Shown here: in pieces, positions 1 to 6,619 of the stretch
Numbering within the stretch: position 1 is the first letter of the stretch
Layout: every line of letters begins with the position of its first letter
Source: CAXMNX01 sp051009475
Lineage (GTDB): Bacteria; Pseudomonadota; Alphaproteobacteria; Rhodobacterales; Rhodobacteraceae
Reading direction: 5' to 3'
Assembly (NCBI GenBank): GCA_051009475.1
Contig: JBPCWO010000390.1
Coordinates: forward strand, 1-17,939
Length of the DNA stretch: 17,939 nucleotides
Made by a program: the position numbers and the translations under genes
The notes under the pieces: model-generated
Seen by the model: only the letters and a program-made list of their open reading frames with translations
Databases searched by the model: none
Told to the model about the DNA's origin: nothing

Positions 1-200
1 GCTCAACTAGGGGTGGCTGTCGCCGCCCCACCGGTCCATACGGGTCCGTCGTAATCGCGCCCTCGCAGGTGAAACCTCGAAAACGTATTCCTCTGTTCCC
101 GTCTCAGGCAGGAATTATGGGCTTTGCATCAGCGGGGCCCACCCACCGTCTCGGACGAAGTGTCAGGGGGCTGCGCACGCGCAACCCCCGGACGCGCGCG
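1..200 (-). promoter_or_regulatory. Probable L10 (rplJ) leader RNA, gene lies off the left edge
   Basis: This stretch has no convincing reading frame but is rich in helices. Read on the minus strand it contains CCGAGACGGTGGGTG (140-154), then ATAATTCCTGCCTGAGACGG (99-118). These resemble from memory the two conserved halves of the L10 leader (CCGAAGAC..GGUG and UAAU..CCUGCCGAGG), where ribosomal protein L10 binds its own mRNA. Flanking hairpins are at 166-189 (GGGGG/CCCCC plus an inner 5-bp stem) and 10-29 (8-pair stem with one C-A mismatch, loop GACA). The leader would serve rplJ-rplL, starting beyond base 1 on the minus strand. The L10 assignment is by remembered consensus, not by a covariance search. 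A promoter would have to lie around 200-258, but I see no clear -35/-10 pair there. Confidence 0.65.
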
Positions 201-258
201 TCTTAGAGGGATTCTAATCGGATGTGAAGGGTTAATTTCTCAATCAAGTATTGAAGCT

Positions 259-1515
259 TTATCGAAAGCTTGCATACGGGATATATTTGACTGCGTCACC
301 TTGCCGGATCGTTCGCGCACCGTCGCCAATTTCAACCAGCCCGTCCGCCCAGGCGATACCGGAAATTCGCCCGGATCCTTCGGATGCAAAAACCTCTGCA
401 CCGCCTTCCGCATTGATCCTGGCGCGAAGGTATTCTCGACGGCCGGGCTTCTTGGTCTTTTCGAATGCTGCAGGAACCATAAACCCCTGAGGATTTCGCC
501 ACGGCTCGCCGCCCAGAACCCCCAATGCGGGCCTTGCGAATATCAGCGTGCAAACAAGTGCCGCTACTGGATTTCCCGGCAGGCCAAATACCGGCACGCC
601 TTGCCAAACGCCAAGCGCAATCGGCCGTCCCGGCTTCAGCGCGATCCGCCAGTCGTTCAGCGACCCAGTTTCGCTCAAGACCGCTGACACGTGATCCTCG
701 TCACCTGCAGATGCCCCGCCCGATGTCAGAATGGCATCTGTGTTATTCGCAGCCTCGTCTAGCCGCTGGCGAAGTTCAGCACGGTCATCGCCGACATGAC
801 CAAGATCCACGGGTTCCATGTTCCAGTCAGCGATCAACGACAAAAGCATTGGCCGGTTTGCGTCGTATGTTTTGGCTGGATTTGCGGTTGCGCCGGGCAA
901 CACCAATTCGTCACCCGTCGAAAGAACACCGACTCGGAGTGGGTGAAACGATTCGACCTCGGTCACGCCGATGGCTGCAAGCAAACCAAGTTCAGTCGGT
1001 CCAAGGCGCGTACCGGCGCGCAGCGCCACGTCATTTGCGGCGACATCTTCTCCTGCGTGCCGGGTGTTTGCCCCAAGTCTTACAGGTCCTTCAAACGCGA
1101 TTCGGGCGCCGTCTGAAGTGACATTTTCTTCCAACACAACGGTGTCGACGCCGTCAGGCAGTATTGCACCTGTCAATATTCGCAGCGCGCTCCCAAAAGG
1201 GACCGATCCTGTGAGCGGCGCGCCGGCTGCCGCGCGACCATCCATCAAATTTAGCTCCTGATCCCCTGCCCCGGTCGCCGAATACGCAAACCCGTAGCCA
1301 TCAACCGCGGCGTTTGCAGCAGGCGGGTTGGCGCGTTGTGCAACCACATCATTGCCAAGAATGCGACCTGCTTCAGGTGCAGTAGTTGCAGTTGCAACAA
1401 CGGGCGACAATCGATCACGCAGACGTTCAAGTGCGTCGTCAACCGGTGTCCAGTCGACACCCGGCGGCAACGCAAAACAGTCGTCCTTCAGGCGTGGAGG
1501 CTTCAGCTCTGTCAT
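259..1515 (-). CDS. moeA: Molybdopterin molybdenumtransferase MoeA
   Basis: MoeA inserts molybdate into adenylated molybdopterin, the last step in forming the basic molybdenum cofactor in the cytoplasm. About 418 residues, the usual family length. Seen in order: the NAAVDGYGF motif near residue 68 (family SAMDGYA), RILTGAILPDGVDTVV near 112, the MoCF-binding-fold segment VGVLSTGDELVLPG, TSGGASAGDEDHV, LKPGRPIALG, and GLPGNPVAA. The C-terminal domain IV is present, so the gene is intact. A TTG at 1522-1524 overlaps the mobB stop and would add three residues; I prefer the ATG at 1513-1515, six bases after that stop. It is the last gene of the fdhD-mobA-mobB-moeA series. The stop codon lies inside a small AT-rich inverted repeat (254-271). 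Confidence 0.95.
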   Translation of the reverse strand: MTELKPPRLKDDCFALPPGVDWTPVDDALERLRDRLSPVVATATTAPEAGRILGNDVVAQRANPPAANAAVDGYGFAYSATGAGDQELNLMDGRAAAGAPLTGSVPFGSALRILTGAILPDGVDTVVLEENVTSDGARIAFEGPVRLGANTRHAGEDVAANDVALRAGTRLGPTELGLLAAIGVTEVESFHPLRVGVLSTGDELVLPGATANPAKTYDANRPMLLSLIADWNMEPVDLGHVGDDRAELRQRLDEAANNTDAILTSGGASAGDEDHVSAVLSETGSLNDWRIALKPGRPIALGVWQGVPVFGLPGNPVAALVCTLIFARPALGVLGGEPWRNPQGFMVPAAFEKTKKPGRREYLRARINAEGGAEVFASEGSGRISGIAWADGLVEIGDGARTIRQGDAVKYIPYASFR

Positions 1516-1520
1516 ACCAC

Positions 1521-2015
1521 TCAAAGCCCTAGTTCACTTGTAATAAAGTTCGCGATTGTCGCGGTATCGTCCAGTCCAAGTGTTGGCCGCCCTTCAACAC
1601 TGACCTCGGCATCCGAGGCAATTGCTCGAATCGTGGAATCTTCCAAGGCAATCAAGGGTTTCCGGGTTTCTGCCCGATGTGTTTCAATTTTCGGGTGATT
1701 ATCGCGTTTGTAACCTTCGACCAGGACCAAATCGACAGGCGCGAGTTTGGCCAGTAGTTCGTCTAGTTCAGGCTCTGGTGCGCTGCGATTTTCGCGCATC
1801 AGGGCAAATCGCTTCCGACTGGAAAGCAGCACTTCTGTCGCGCCAGCTTCGCGGTGGCGGTAACTATCCTTTCCAGGCTGATCAACGTCGAAAACATGGT
1901 GTGCATGCTTTAATGTTGAGACACTGAACCCACGGGAGACGAACTCTGAGACGAGCCGTTCCATAAGCCCGGTTTTCCCGGAATTTTTCCAACCAACTAT
2001 TCCCCAGATTTTCAT
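1521..2015 (-). CDS. mobB: Molybdopterin-guanine dinucleotide biosynthesis adaptor MobB
   Basis: MobB is a small P-loop GTP-binding protein thought to assist MobA in making the guanine dinucleotide form of the molybdenum cofactor used by DMSO-reductase-family enzymes such as formate dehydrogenase. The 164-residue protein opens with the Walker A motif GWKNSGKT (residues 8-15). It has the family signature DSYRHREAGA near residue 50 and DLVLVEGYKRDNHPKIETHR near 95-114, which includes the conserved VEGYK..PKIE block. Length is normal for the single-domain family. The ATG (2013-2015) overlaps the mobA TGA as ATGA, and its own TGA touches the moeA start region, so translation of the three genes is probably coupled. 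Confidence 0.95.
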   Translation of the reverse strand: MKIWGIVGWKNSGKTGLMERLVSEFVSRGFSVSTLKHAHHVFDVDQPGKDSYRHREAGATEVLLSSRKRFALMRENRSAPEPELDELLAKLAPVDLVLVEGYKRDNHPKIETHRAETRKPLIALEDSTIRAIASDAEVSVEGRPTLGLDDTATIANFITSELGL

Positions 2016-2632
2016 TGTGCCGCCTCAAGCAAAGTCTCGGCATCTGCCAAGTCATCCGGCGTGTTCACATTGAAAAACGGGTCAAAACCAACAGTAGGAA
2101 AATCGGCATATGCGGTTCCGTGTTCTTCTGTCCATGCCACGACCTTGCGTGTGCCTTTTTCAAGTGCTGCACGAAGATTATCTCGAAGATTGACAGGCCA
2201 AAGTCCAAACGTCGGATGTCTACCTTCATCTGTTCGGGCCAACGCTATCGGCATTTGGTTTTCTTCTGCTGCAAGCAACAAACGAGCCACTAAATCGGCT
2301 GGAAAAAAAGGCGTATCGGCAGCAGCAGTAACAATGCAGTCGCCCCCAGCGCCTGCCGCCCAGTCAAGCCCGGCAAGAACGCCCGCCAACGGTCCGGCAA
2401 ATCCCTCAAAATTGTCAGGCACAACCGGAAGGTCAAATTCCTTAAAGCGTGCGGGATCGCCGTTTGCATTCAGCGCCAAGGCCGCAACCTGCGGACTTAA
2501 CCGGTCAATGACATACGTCAGAATTGTCGTTCCACTCAACGACAAAAGCCCCTTGTCTCCACCGCCCATTCGCGTCGCTCGACCACCGGCAAGAATGACA
2601 CCTAAAGGTTGGATCACGTTGCCGATCTCCAT
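2012..2632 (-). CDS. mobA: Molybdenum cofactor guanylyltransferase MobA
   Basis: MobA transfers GMP from GTP to the molybdenum cofactor to give the MGD form. The nucleotidyltransferase signature LAGGRATRMGGGDKG is at about residues 14-28. VVPDNFEGFAGPLAGVLAGL follows, with the metal-binding AADTPFF near residue 104 and EGRHPTFGLWP near 136. The reading frame is 206 residues, typical of bacterial MobA. Two starts are plausible: the ATG at 2630-2632 used here, preceded by AGGA seven bases upstream, or a GTG at 2615-2617 overlapping the upstream TGA and preceded by GGAG nine bases upstream. The GTG start gives 201 residues and still keeps the whole signature. The ATG start overlaps the previous gene by 19 bases. 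Confidence 0.95.
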   Translation of the reverse strand: MEIGNVIQPLGVILAGGRATRMGGGDKGLLSLSGTTILTYVIDRLSPQVAALALNANGDPARFKEFDLPVVPDNFEGFAGPLAGVLAGLDWAAGAGGDCIVTAAADTPFFPADLVARLLLAAEENQMPIALARTDEGRHPTFGLWPVNLRDNLRAALEKGTRKVVAWTEEHGTAYADFPTVGFDPFFNVNTPDDLADAETLLEAAQ

Positions 2633-3141
2633 GCATCGATCCTGGCGCGGAAGTCCCGTCGACTTAGCGCTTCCGGAAGATCGGTGTCAGCAATGGGATA
2701 TAAGAGTGCTCCGACGCGAACGCCTGTGCCAATCGATAGAGATTCGATTTCGTCGATCGCGTCCCAAGTGTAATCAGTTCTTCCATTCGCGGTCTCGATA
2801 ACGAACCGATTGGGCGTAAACCGAAAAACGATAGGCTTTGAGCGTTCGCGCGCAGTCTTTTGAATTTCTATCCCTGTTTTTAAAACCTGGCGCGTTTCAA
2901 GATACGCGTACGCCGCAAAGAACGTTGCACCAAATAGAAAGGCAATAATGTGGGAAAAACCGAATTTGTCGGGGAAAATAGCGCCTACAAGCAAAGTCGA
3001 AATGACCAAAACCGCAAGAAGGCCTAACCACGCGACGGCCGTTTGACGCTTCGGCACCTTTTTGTTGATGAGATAGGCCGCTTCGCGATCCAGTGTTTCA
3101 GGAAAGCTCGGGGTCAATTGTATAATGTTGTTGTCGCTCAT
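2614..3141 (-). CDS. Two-helix membrane protein, YcxB-like, in the Moco operon
   Basis: A 175-residue protein of unknown function. It has a polar N-terminus, two predicted membrane helices (about 34-56 and 63-81), and a cytoplasmic C-terminal domain (about 87-175) with the pattern FRFTPNRFVIETANGRTDYTW then LLYPIADTDLPEALSRRDF. That pattern resembles YcxB-like domains, a resemblance judged by eye. The C-terminus (RRDFRARIDAWR) closely mirrors the C-terminus of the adjacent upstream gene, so the two look like tandem paralogues. I chose the ATG at 3139-3141 because it forms an ATGA overlap with the upstream stop and has GGAG six bases before it; a GTG twelve bases further upstream is the alternative. 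Its position between fdhD and mobA suggests, but does not show, a link to molybdoenzyme maturation. Confidence 0.85.
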   Translation of the reverse strand: MSDNNIIQLTPSFPETLDREAAYLINKKVPKRQTAVAWLGLLAVLVISTLLVGAIFPDKFGFSHIIAFLFGATFFAAYAYLETRQVLKTGIEIQKTARERSKPIVFRFTPNRFVIETANGRTDYTWDAIDEIESLSIGTGVRVGALLYPIADTDLPEALSRRDFRARIDAWRSAT

Positions 3142-3692
3142 TGGGCTCTCCACGCGGCAATCCGTTCGCGAAATGCTTTCGGACGAAGGCCACTGGGCAG
3201 GGACGCATCGGGAACGACCAGCATCGATATCCCCGACCGAAAGACTGTGCCGCCTCGAACCGCCTTCACTGCGTCGATGGCAAGCCAGTTCAACGCTCGC
3301 TGCGAAACGTTATCGCGGATCGCCAGACCGCTCGCGTCAATCTGCACTTGGGTTTCTCCCGCGCGGTCCCAGTGGCGGCCAAGTTCGTCCCAGAAGCGGC
3401 TCATCCGGGTCCGCTGCAGATACGCGAAGGATGCAATCATCGCGCCAGCGCCAATCAGCCCGGCGCCAACGTACCAGGGCGACAATCCAAATGCTGCAAT
3501 TACAAGTGCAATGGCAAGGACGCCAAACCAGATCACCGCCCAGACAATCGCGCGTTTCAGAAATGGTTCGGGCGGGACAACGCTTTGCCACCAACCTGTC
3601 ATCGCCCTGCGACTAAGTGCGCGATCATAGGCGAAAGAAACATTGATCGCGTGCTCGGAAACTTCGCCGTCGATCGAGTCGGATCTGTTCAT
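3138..3692 (-). CDS. Two-helix membrane protein, paralogue of the next gene
   Basis: A 184-residue protein of unknown function with the same plan as its downstream neighbour: polar N-terminal segment, two membrane helices (about 46-67 and 73-92), then a soluble domain. In that domain TQVQIDASGLAIRDNVSQRA is followed by LNWLAIDAVKAV, SMLVVPDASLP, and a closing KAFRERIAAWR. The order of a beta-rich 'iD..Gl.i' stretch, a W-x-x-I-D segment, 'vPd..lP' and 'F..RI.AWR' matches the paralogue, which argues for an old duplication. The domain is reminiscent of the YcxB-like group. Its ATG (3690-3692) overlaps the fdhD stop as ATGA and its TGA overlaps the next ATG the same way, so it is co-translated with the cofactor genes. 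No catalytic motif is visible. Confidence 0.85.
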   Translation of the reverse strand: MNRSDSIDGEVSEHAINVSFAYDRALSRRAMTGWWQSVVPPEPFLKRAIVWAVIWFGVLAIALVIAAFGLSPWYVGAGLIGAGAMIASFAYLQRTRMSRFWDELGRHWDRAGETQVQIDASGLAIRDNVSQRALNWLAIDAVKAVRGGTVFRSGISMLVVPDASLPSGLRPKAFRERIAAWRAQ

Positions 3693-4570
3693 GCCTCCGC
3701 TCCTTTGCGGCGGTGCTTTTTGTCTTCGTCTGCTACCGATTTTGGATCGGCGTCACGAACCAGTCGCTTTTCACCTGAAAGGCAGTGAAACCTTCGCCCG
3801 CGCATCCGGCCGATCAGTGTCAGGTCGACCTGACGCGCGATATCCACACCCCAAGCCGTGAATCCTGATCGCGAGGCCAAAACGGGAATACCCATATGAG
3901 CGCATTTGATGACCATTTCCGAAGTTAGCCGCCCTGTTGTATAGAGAATTTTATCGTCGCCCTTTACGCCTTCGCTCAGCATCCAGCCGGCGATTTTGTC
4001 GACGGCATTGTGACGTCCAACGTCCTCCATATAGACCAAAGGGCGATCTTTTTCGCAAAGAACAGTTCCGTGTATCGCACCCGCTTCCAGATAAAGCGAC
4101 GGTGTGCGATTTATCTTGTTGGCCAGTGCGTAAAGCCACGATGTGCGCACTTCGGCGGTAGGCAGTATCAGATCGTCCAGCCCTTCCATCATATCACCAA
4201 ATACGGTTCCGATAGCACAGCCGCTGGTACGTGTCTTTTTCTTCAATTTCTCCTCGTAATTGGTTTGCCCATCGGTTCGAACAACCACGGTTTCGAGTTC
4301 TGCATCGAATTCGACACCCACGACAACTTCGTCATCTTGTAACATCGATTGATTGCGCAGAAATCCTAGCGCCAGATACTCCGGGTAATCGCCAATCGTC
4401 ATCGCGGTCACAATTTCCTGACTGTTCAGGAAGACGGTCAACGGACGTTCCTCGACCACGTTGATCCTGTCTGATTTACCGGATTCATCGACGCCTTCGA
4501 CGCTGCGCGTCAGTCCGCGACGACTGGGATCCGGTGCGATCAGATATTCATCGGAAGCATCACGAAGCAT
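3689..4570 (-). CDS. fdhD: Formate dehydrogenase accessory sulfurtransferase FdhD
   Basis: FdhD carries sulfur from the desulfurase IscS to the molybdenum cofactor of formate dehydrogenase, which is inactive without it. The 293-residue product has the family blocks LALGFLRNQSML (about 66-77), EDVGRHNAVDKIAGWML, TTGRLTSEMVIKCAHMGIPVLASRSG, and LTLIGRMRGRRFHC. The loop that in E. coli FdhD holds two cysteines as CxxC reads SGCAIGTVFGD here, so only the first cysteine is kept. A charged tail of about 20 residues follows the last conserved block. It is the first gene of the minus-strand molybdenum cofactor operon and is divergent from azlC across 58 bases. An AGGGG lies 16 bases before the ATG, which is rather far for a ribosome binding site. 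Confidence 0.93.
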   Translation of the reverse strand: MLRDASDEYLIAPDPSRRGLTRSVEGVDESGKSDRINVVEERPLTVFLNSQEIVTAMTIGDYPEYLALGFLRNQSMLQDDEVVVGVEFDAELETVVVRTDGQTNYEEKLKKKTRTSGCAIGTVFGDMMEGLDDLILPTAEVRTSWLYALANKINRTPSLYLEAGAIHGTVLCEKDRPLVYMEDVGRHNAVDKIAGWMLSEGVKGDDKILYTTGRLTSEMVIKCAHMGIPVLASRSGFTAWGVDIARQVDLTLIGRMRGRRFHCLSGEKRLVRDADPKSVADEDKKHRRKGAEA

Positions 4571-4628
4571 GATTTGAAGCGGTTCACCCCTTGTTGTATG
4601 CGCGTCCTGAAGAGTTTAGGGCGCGAAC

Positions 4629-5333
4629 ATGGCCTCCACCACAGGAAAATCTGCCTATATTCAAGGCCTAATCGCAGGACTGCCCTTTCTGCCGATCGGC
4701 TTTCCGTTCGCAATACTGTTTGGAGTGGTTGCAACCGAGGCCGGATTGGACGTTGCGCAGACTGTCGGGTTTTCGCTTGTGGTTATTGCAGGAGCGGCCC
4801 AGTTCACTGCCGTTCAACTAATGACCGAGGCGGTGCCGGTCTGGTCGATATTGGCCGCGTCGCTGGCGGTAAATCTTCGAATGGCGATGTATTCGGCCAG
4901 CTTGCAGCCACACCTTGGGGCAGCATCGCTTTGGCAGCGGATTTGCGTGTCTTATTTAAACGTCGACGCGAGCTACGCGCTTGGGGTCCAGAGGTTCGAG
5001 GACGCGCCGGACACTCCTGTGAACGACAAGTTCGCGTTTTTCGTCGGCACAATGCTACTGATGGCGCCGCTCTGGACAATTGGGACCTGGATAGGCGCGA
5101 CCACGGGCGACGCCATGCCTGATTGGATCACGATCGATTTTGCGATGCCCCTGCTGTTTTTATCGATCGTCGGCCCGATGCTAAAGACAGTCGCTCACTT
5201 TTCGGCCGCGGTGACATCTATTGTCGTTGCGCTGATCTTCGGTTTTCTGCCGTCGGGCATCGGGCTGTTGATTGCGGCATTTGCAGCCATGGCCGTTGGT
5301 GCTGAATTCGAACGGCGGATGGGGCGGCCATGA
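4629..5333 (+). CDS. azlC: AzlC-family branched-chain amino acid exporter, large subunit
   Basis: AzlC and AzlD form an inner-membrane exporter of branched-chain amino acids and their analogues (the YgaZH type). The 234-residue protein is very hydrophobic with several membrane helices. It shows the family pattern: an N-terminal GLPFLPIGFPFAILFGV stretch, then SLVVIAGAAQFTAVQLM near residues 49-65, and LAVNLRMAMYSASLQPHL near 78-95. Length is normal. AGGG lies seven bases before the ATG. The 58-base gap to the divergent fdhD must hold both promoters, but no clear consensus pair stands out. No regulator gene is adjacent. The actual substrate cannot be read from the sequence. Confidence 0.93.
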   Translation: MASTTGKSAYIQGLIAGLPFLPIGFPFAILFGVVATEAGLDVAQTVGFSLVVIAGAAQFTAVQLMTEAVPVWSILAASLAVNLRMAMYSASLQPHLGAASLWQRICVSYLNVDASYALGVQRFEDAPDTPVNDKFAFFVGTMLLMAPLWTIGTWIGATTGDAMPDWITIDFAMPLLFLSIVGPMLKTVAHFSAAVTSIVVALIFGFLPSGIGLLIAAFAAMAVGAEFERRMGRP

Positions 5334-5656
5334 ATTATTCGTCAGCTGAAATCTGGTTCATCGTTGTCGCAATGGGGATCGGGACATACCTGATCCGGTT
5401 TTCATTCCTTGGACTGATCGGCGACAAAAAAATGCCTGACTGGGTGTTACGGCATCTACGCTACACACCGGTTGCAGTTCTACCGGGGCTGGTCGCCCCG
5501 CTGGTGCTATGGCCCGCTGAGACCGGTGGCGAACCTGACCCTTTGAGGCTCATTGCAGCCAGCGCAGCCCTTGCAGTTGCTTGGTGGCAAAAGAGCATGT
5601 TCTGGGGTGTGGTGGCCGGTGCTGGTTCACTTTGGACGTTGCAATCTATTTTTTGA
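5330..5656 (+). CDS. azlD: AzlD-family branched-chain amino acid exporter, small subunit
   Basis: The small partner subunit of AzlC. The 108-residue protein has the AzlD signature GTYLIRFSFLGLIG at about residues 18-31, followed by LRYTPVAVLPGLVAPLVLWP near 42-61. About four hydrophobic segments are visible, in keeping with the family. Its ATG overlaps the azlC TGA (ATGA), so the subunits are translationally coupled and made together. A strong intrinsic terminator begins 13 bases after the stop codon, so the operon contains only azlC and azlD. Confidence 0.93.
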   Translation: MNYSSAEIWFIVVAMGIGTYLIRFSFLGLIGDKKMPDWVLRHLRYTPVAVLPGLVAPLVLWPAETGGEPDPLRLIAASAALAVAWWQKSMFWGVVAGAGSLWTLQSIF

Positions 5657-5668
5657 AGGTTCGCGGGG

Positions 5669-5695
5669 ATGTTTCGCGCGCGAAACATTTTTTTT
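5669..5695 (+). terminator. Intrinsic terminator of azlCD (20-bp perfect palindrome plus T run)
   Basis: ATGTTTCG and CGAAACAT flank a CGCG loop, making a perfect 20-base palindrome at 5669-5688. A run of eight T on the plus strand (5688-5695) follows. This is a textbook rho-independent terminator just downstream of azlD. In the other direction the bases after the stem are not T-rich, so it should act on plus-strand transcripts only. Confidence 0.9.
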
Positions 5696-5761
5696 GCAAG
5701 CCACTGATGTCGCTTACCGTGACGTGCCAACTAACAGAAAGTAAACGATTAGTTCGGTTCG

Positions 5762-6388
5762 TCAGCCGTTTGCATCGGCTCGCGCCGCGGTGAAAAGGAC
5801 GTTGTGGTTCGAATCCGCGTCGTCGTCGGTTATCAGCTTTGTTTTGACACCTGAGAATTGCTCCAATTCTTTGGAAAGCGAATTGGGGAAATACGTAACA
5901 GAGATGCGCTCGAATCCTGGGACTTGCTTCAGAATGCGGGTAATCGACAAGGTGCACTGCGCCTTTGGCACGGCACCGTATTGCTGCACCAATTGAGTTA
6001 GCATACGCGCCTGCTGAGGTGTCACCTCGATTTCTTGTGCACGCACATTCCAAGACTGGCGAGCGTGGTAATCGACATAGACATTCAATACCCGCTCGGT
6101 CACTCCGAAGTGAACGTCGTTTCTTTCGGGCGCTGACGGTAACTTGAACGTGCCGGCAGGATCGAACAGCAATCGTTGGTCGCCATTGATCAGAAGCCCG
6201 GAATGCCCGCCAGAGCCGCTTTTGACATTCACCACCGTGAATATTGTTATCTTTGGCGGTCCCTCATGTTTGTAGACCGCGCTTTGAACAGTATTGTCGG
6301 GTGCCCAGACGGGCTCTGCTGGACCGCCGCAAGCCGCGAGGATAAATGGCAGAAGGCCTATTGCGACATGATGCCAAAACCGCATCAT
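5762..6388 (-). CDS. Putative lipoprotein with conserved-looking His and Cys, function unknown
   Basis: A 208-residue protein with a lipoprotein signal peptide: hydrophobic residues 8-19 and the lipobox LAAC with Cys20 as the lipidation site. Residue 21 is glycine rather than aspartate, so the Gram-negative sorting rule would not predict inner-membrane retention. The mature part has GGHSGLLING with His62, a following LLFDPAGTF, and Cys145 in AQCTLSITRIL followed by PGFE and TYFPNSL. A histidine in a short strand, then a cysteine at the start of a helix, is the order seen in circularly permuted papain-fold enzymes (YiiX/LRAT-like). I offer that as a possibility, not an identification. AGGGG lies just before the ATG. 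It starts 9 bases after the oxidase subunit IV stop and ends the minus-strand series. Confidence 0.8.
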   Translation of the reverse strand: MMRFWHHVAIGLLPFILAACGGPAEPVWAPDNTVQSAVYKHEGPPKITIFTVVNVKSGSGGHSGLLINGDQRLLFDPAGTFKLPSAPERNDVHFGVTERVLNVYVDYHARQSWNVRAQEIEVTPQQARMLTQLVQQYGAVPKAQCTLSITRILKQVPGFERISVTYFPNSLSKELEQFSGVKTKLITDDDADSNHNVLFTAARADANG

Positions 6389-6397
6389 CCCGCCCCT

Positions 6398-6532
6398 TCA
6401 GCTATTGAAAATGGCAAGAAATATCAAAACGAGAATGACCGCAATGACGACGTATTTGGTCGCGTTTACGAAGCCGACGAATGTCTTTTCGTGACTGTCA
6501 ATGTTCATTTCGCCATGTTTGTGATCGGTCAT
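6398..6532 (-). CDS. aa3-type cytochrome c oxidase subunit IV
   Basis: A 44-residue, single-helix protein of the bacterial aa3 oxidase subunit IV family, a minor accessory subunit of the respiratory oxidase in the inner membrane. The N-terminus MTDHKHGEMNIDSHEKTFVG carries the family signature HGEMDI..HEKTF.GF. A membrane helix at about residues 25-42 ends the protein. An in-frame ATG 57 bases upstream would add 19 residues that do not belong to the family. The ATG at 6530-6532 has GGAG eight bases before it and gives the expected short form. The main oxidase genes are not in this window, so the gene stands apart from its complex. It is probably transcribed with the DUF6173-like gene 87 bases upstream. 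Confidence 0.9.
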   Translation of the reverse strand: MTDHKHGEMNIDSHEKTFVGFVNATKYVVIAVILVLIFLAIFNS

Positions 6533-6619
6533 CTTCACCGCTCCGATGCTTGTTTGGAATTCCCTAGCGCAATCATTTGGTCGTGTCACGAGGAGACGAC
6601 TTGGGCTGATGGCCGCAGG

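Noticed and set aside
1..240. 6S RNA, tmRNA or a cobalamin/glycine riboswitch
   Set aside because: The expected conserved blocks of these RNAs were not found, while two segments fit the L10 leader.
254..271. AAGCTTT/AAAGCTT inverted repeat over the moeA stop, as a terminator
   Set aside because: The stem is short and AT-rich and no T run follows on the minus strand.
124..687. Long plus-strand open frame at the left end
   Set aside because: It runs antisense to moeA and through the structured leader, with no ribosome binding site and no family resemblance.
2061..2801. 246-residue plus-strand open frame
   Set aside because: It is the antisense shadow of mobA and the adjacent membrane protein; the minus-strand frame carries the clear MobA motifs.
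5670..5687. parS-like ParB binding site: TGTTTC and GAAACA arms
   Set aside because: The arms match parS, but the core between them is six bases (GCGCGC) instead of four (ACGT), and the palindrome is followed by eight T after azlD, so it is a terminator.
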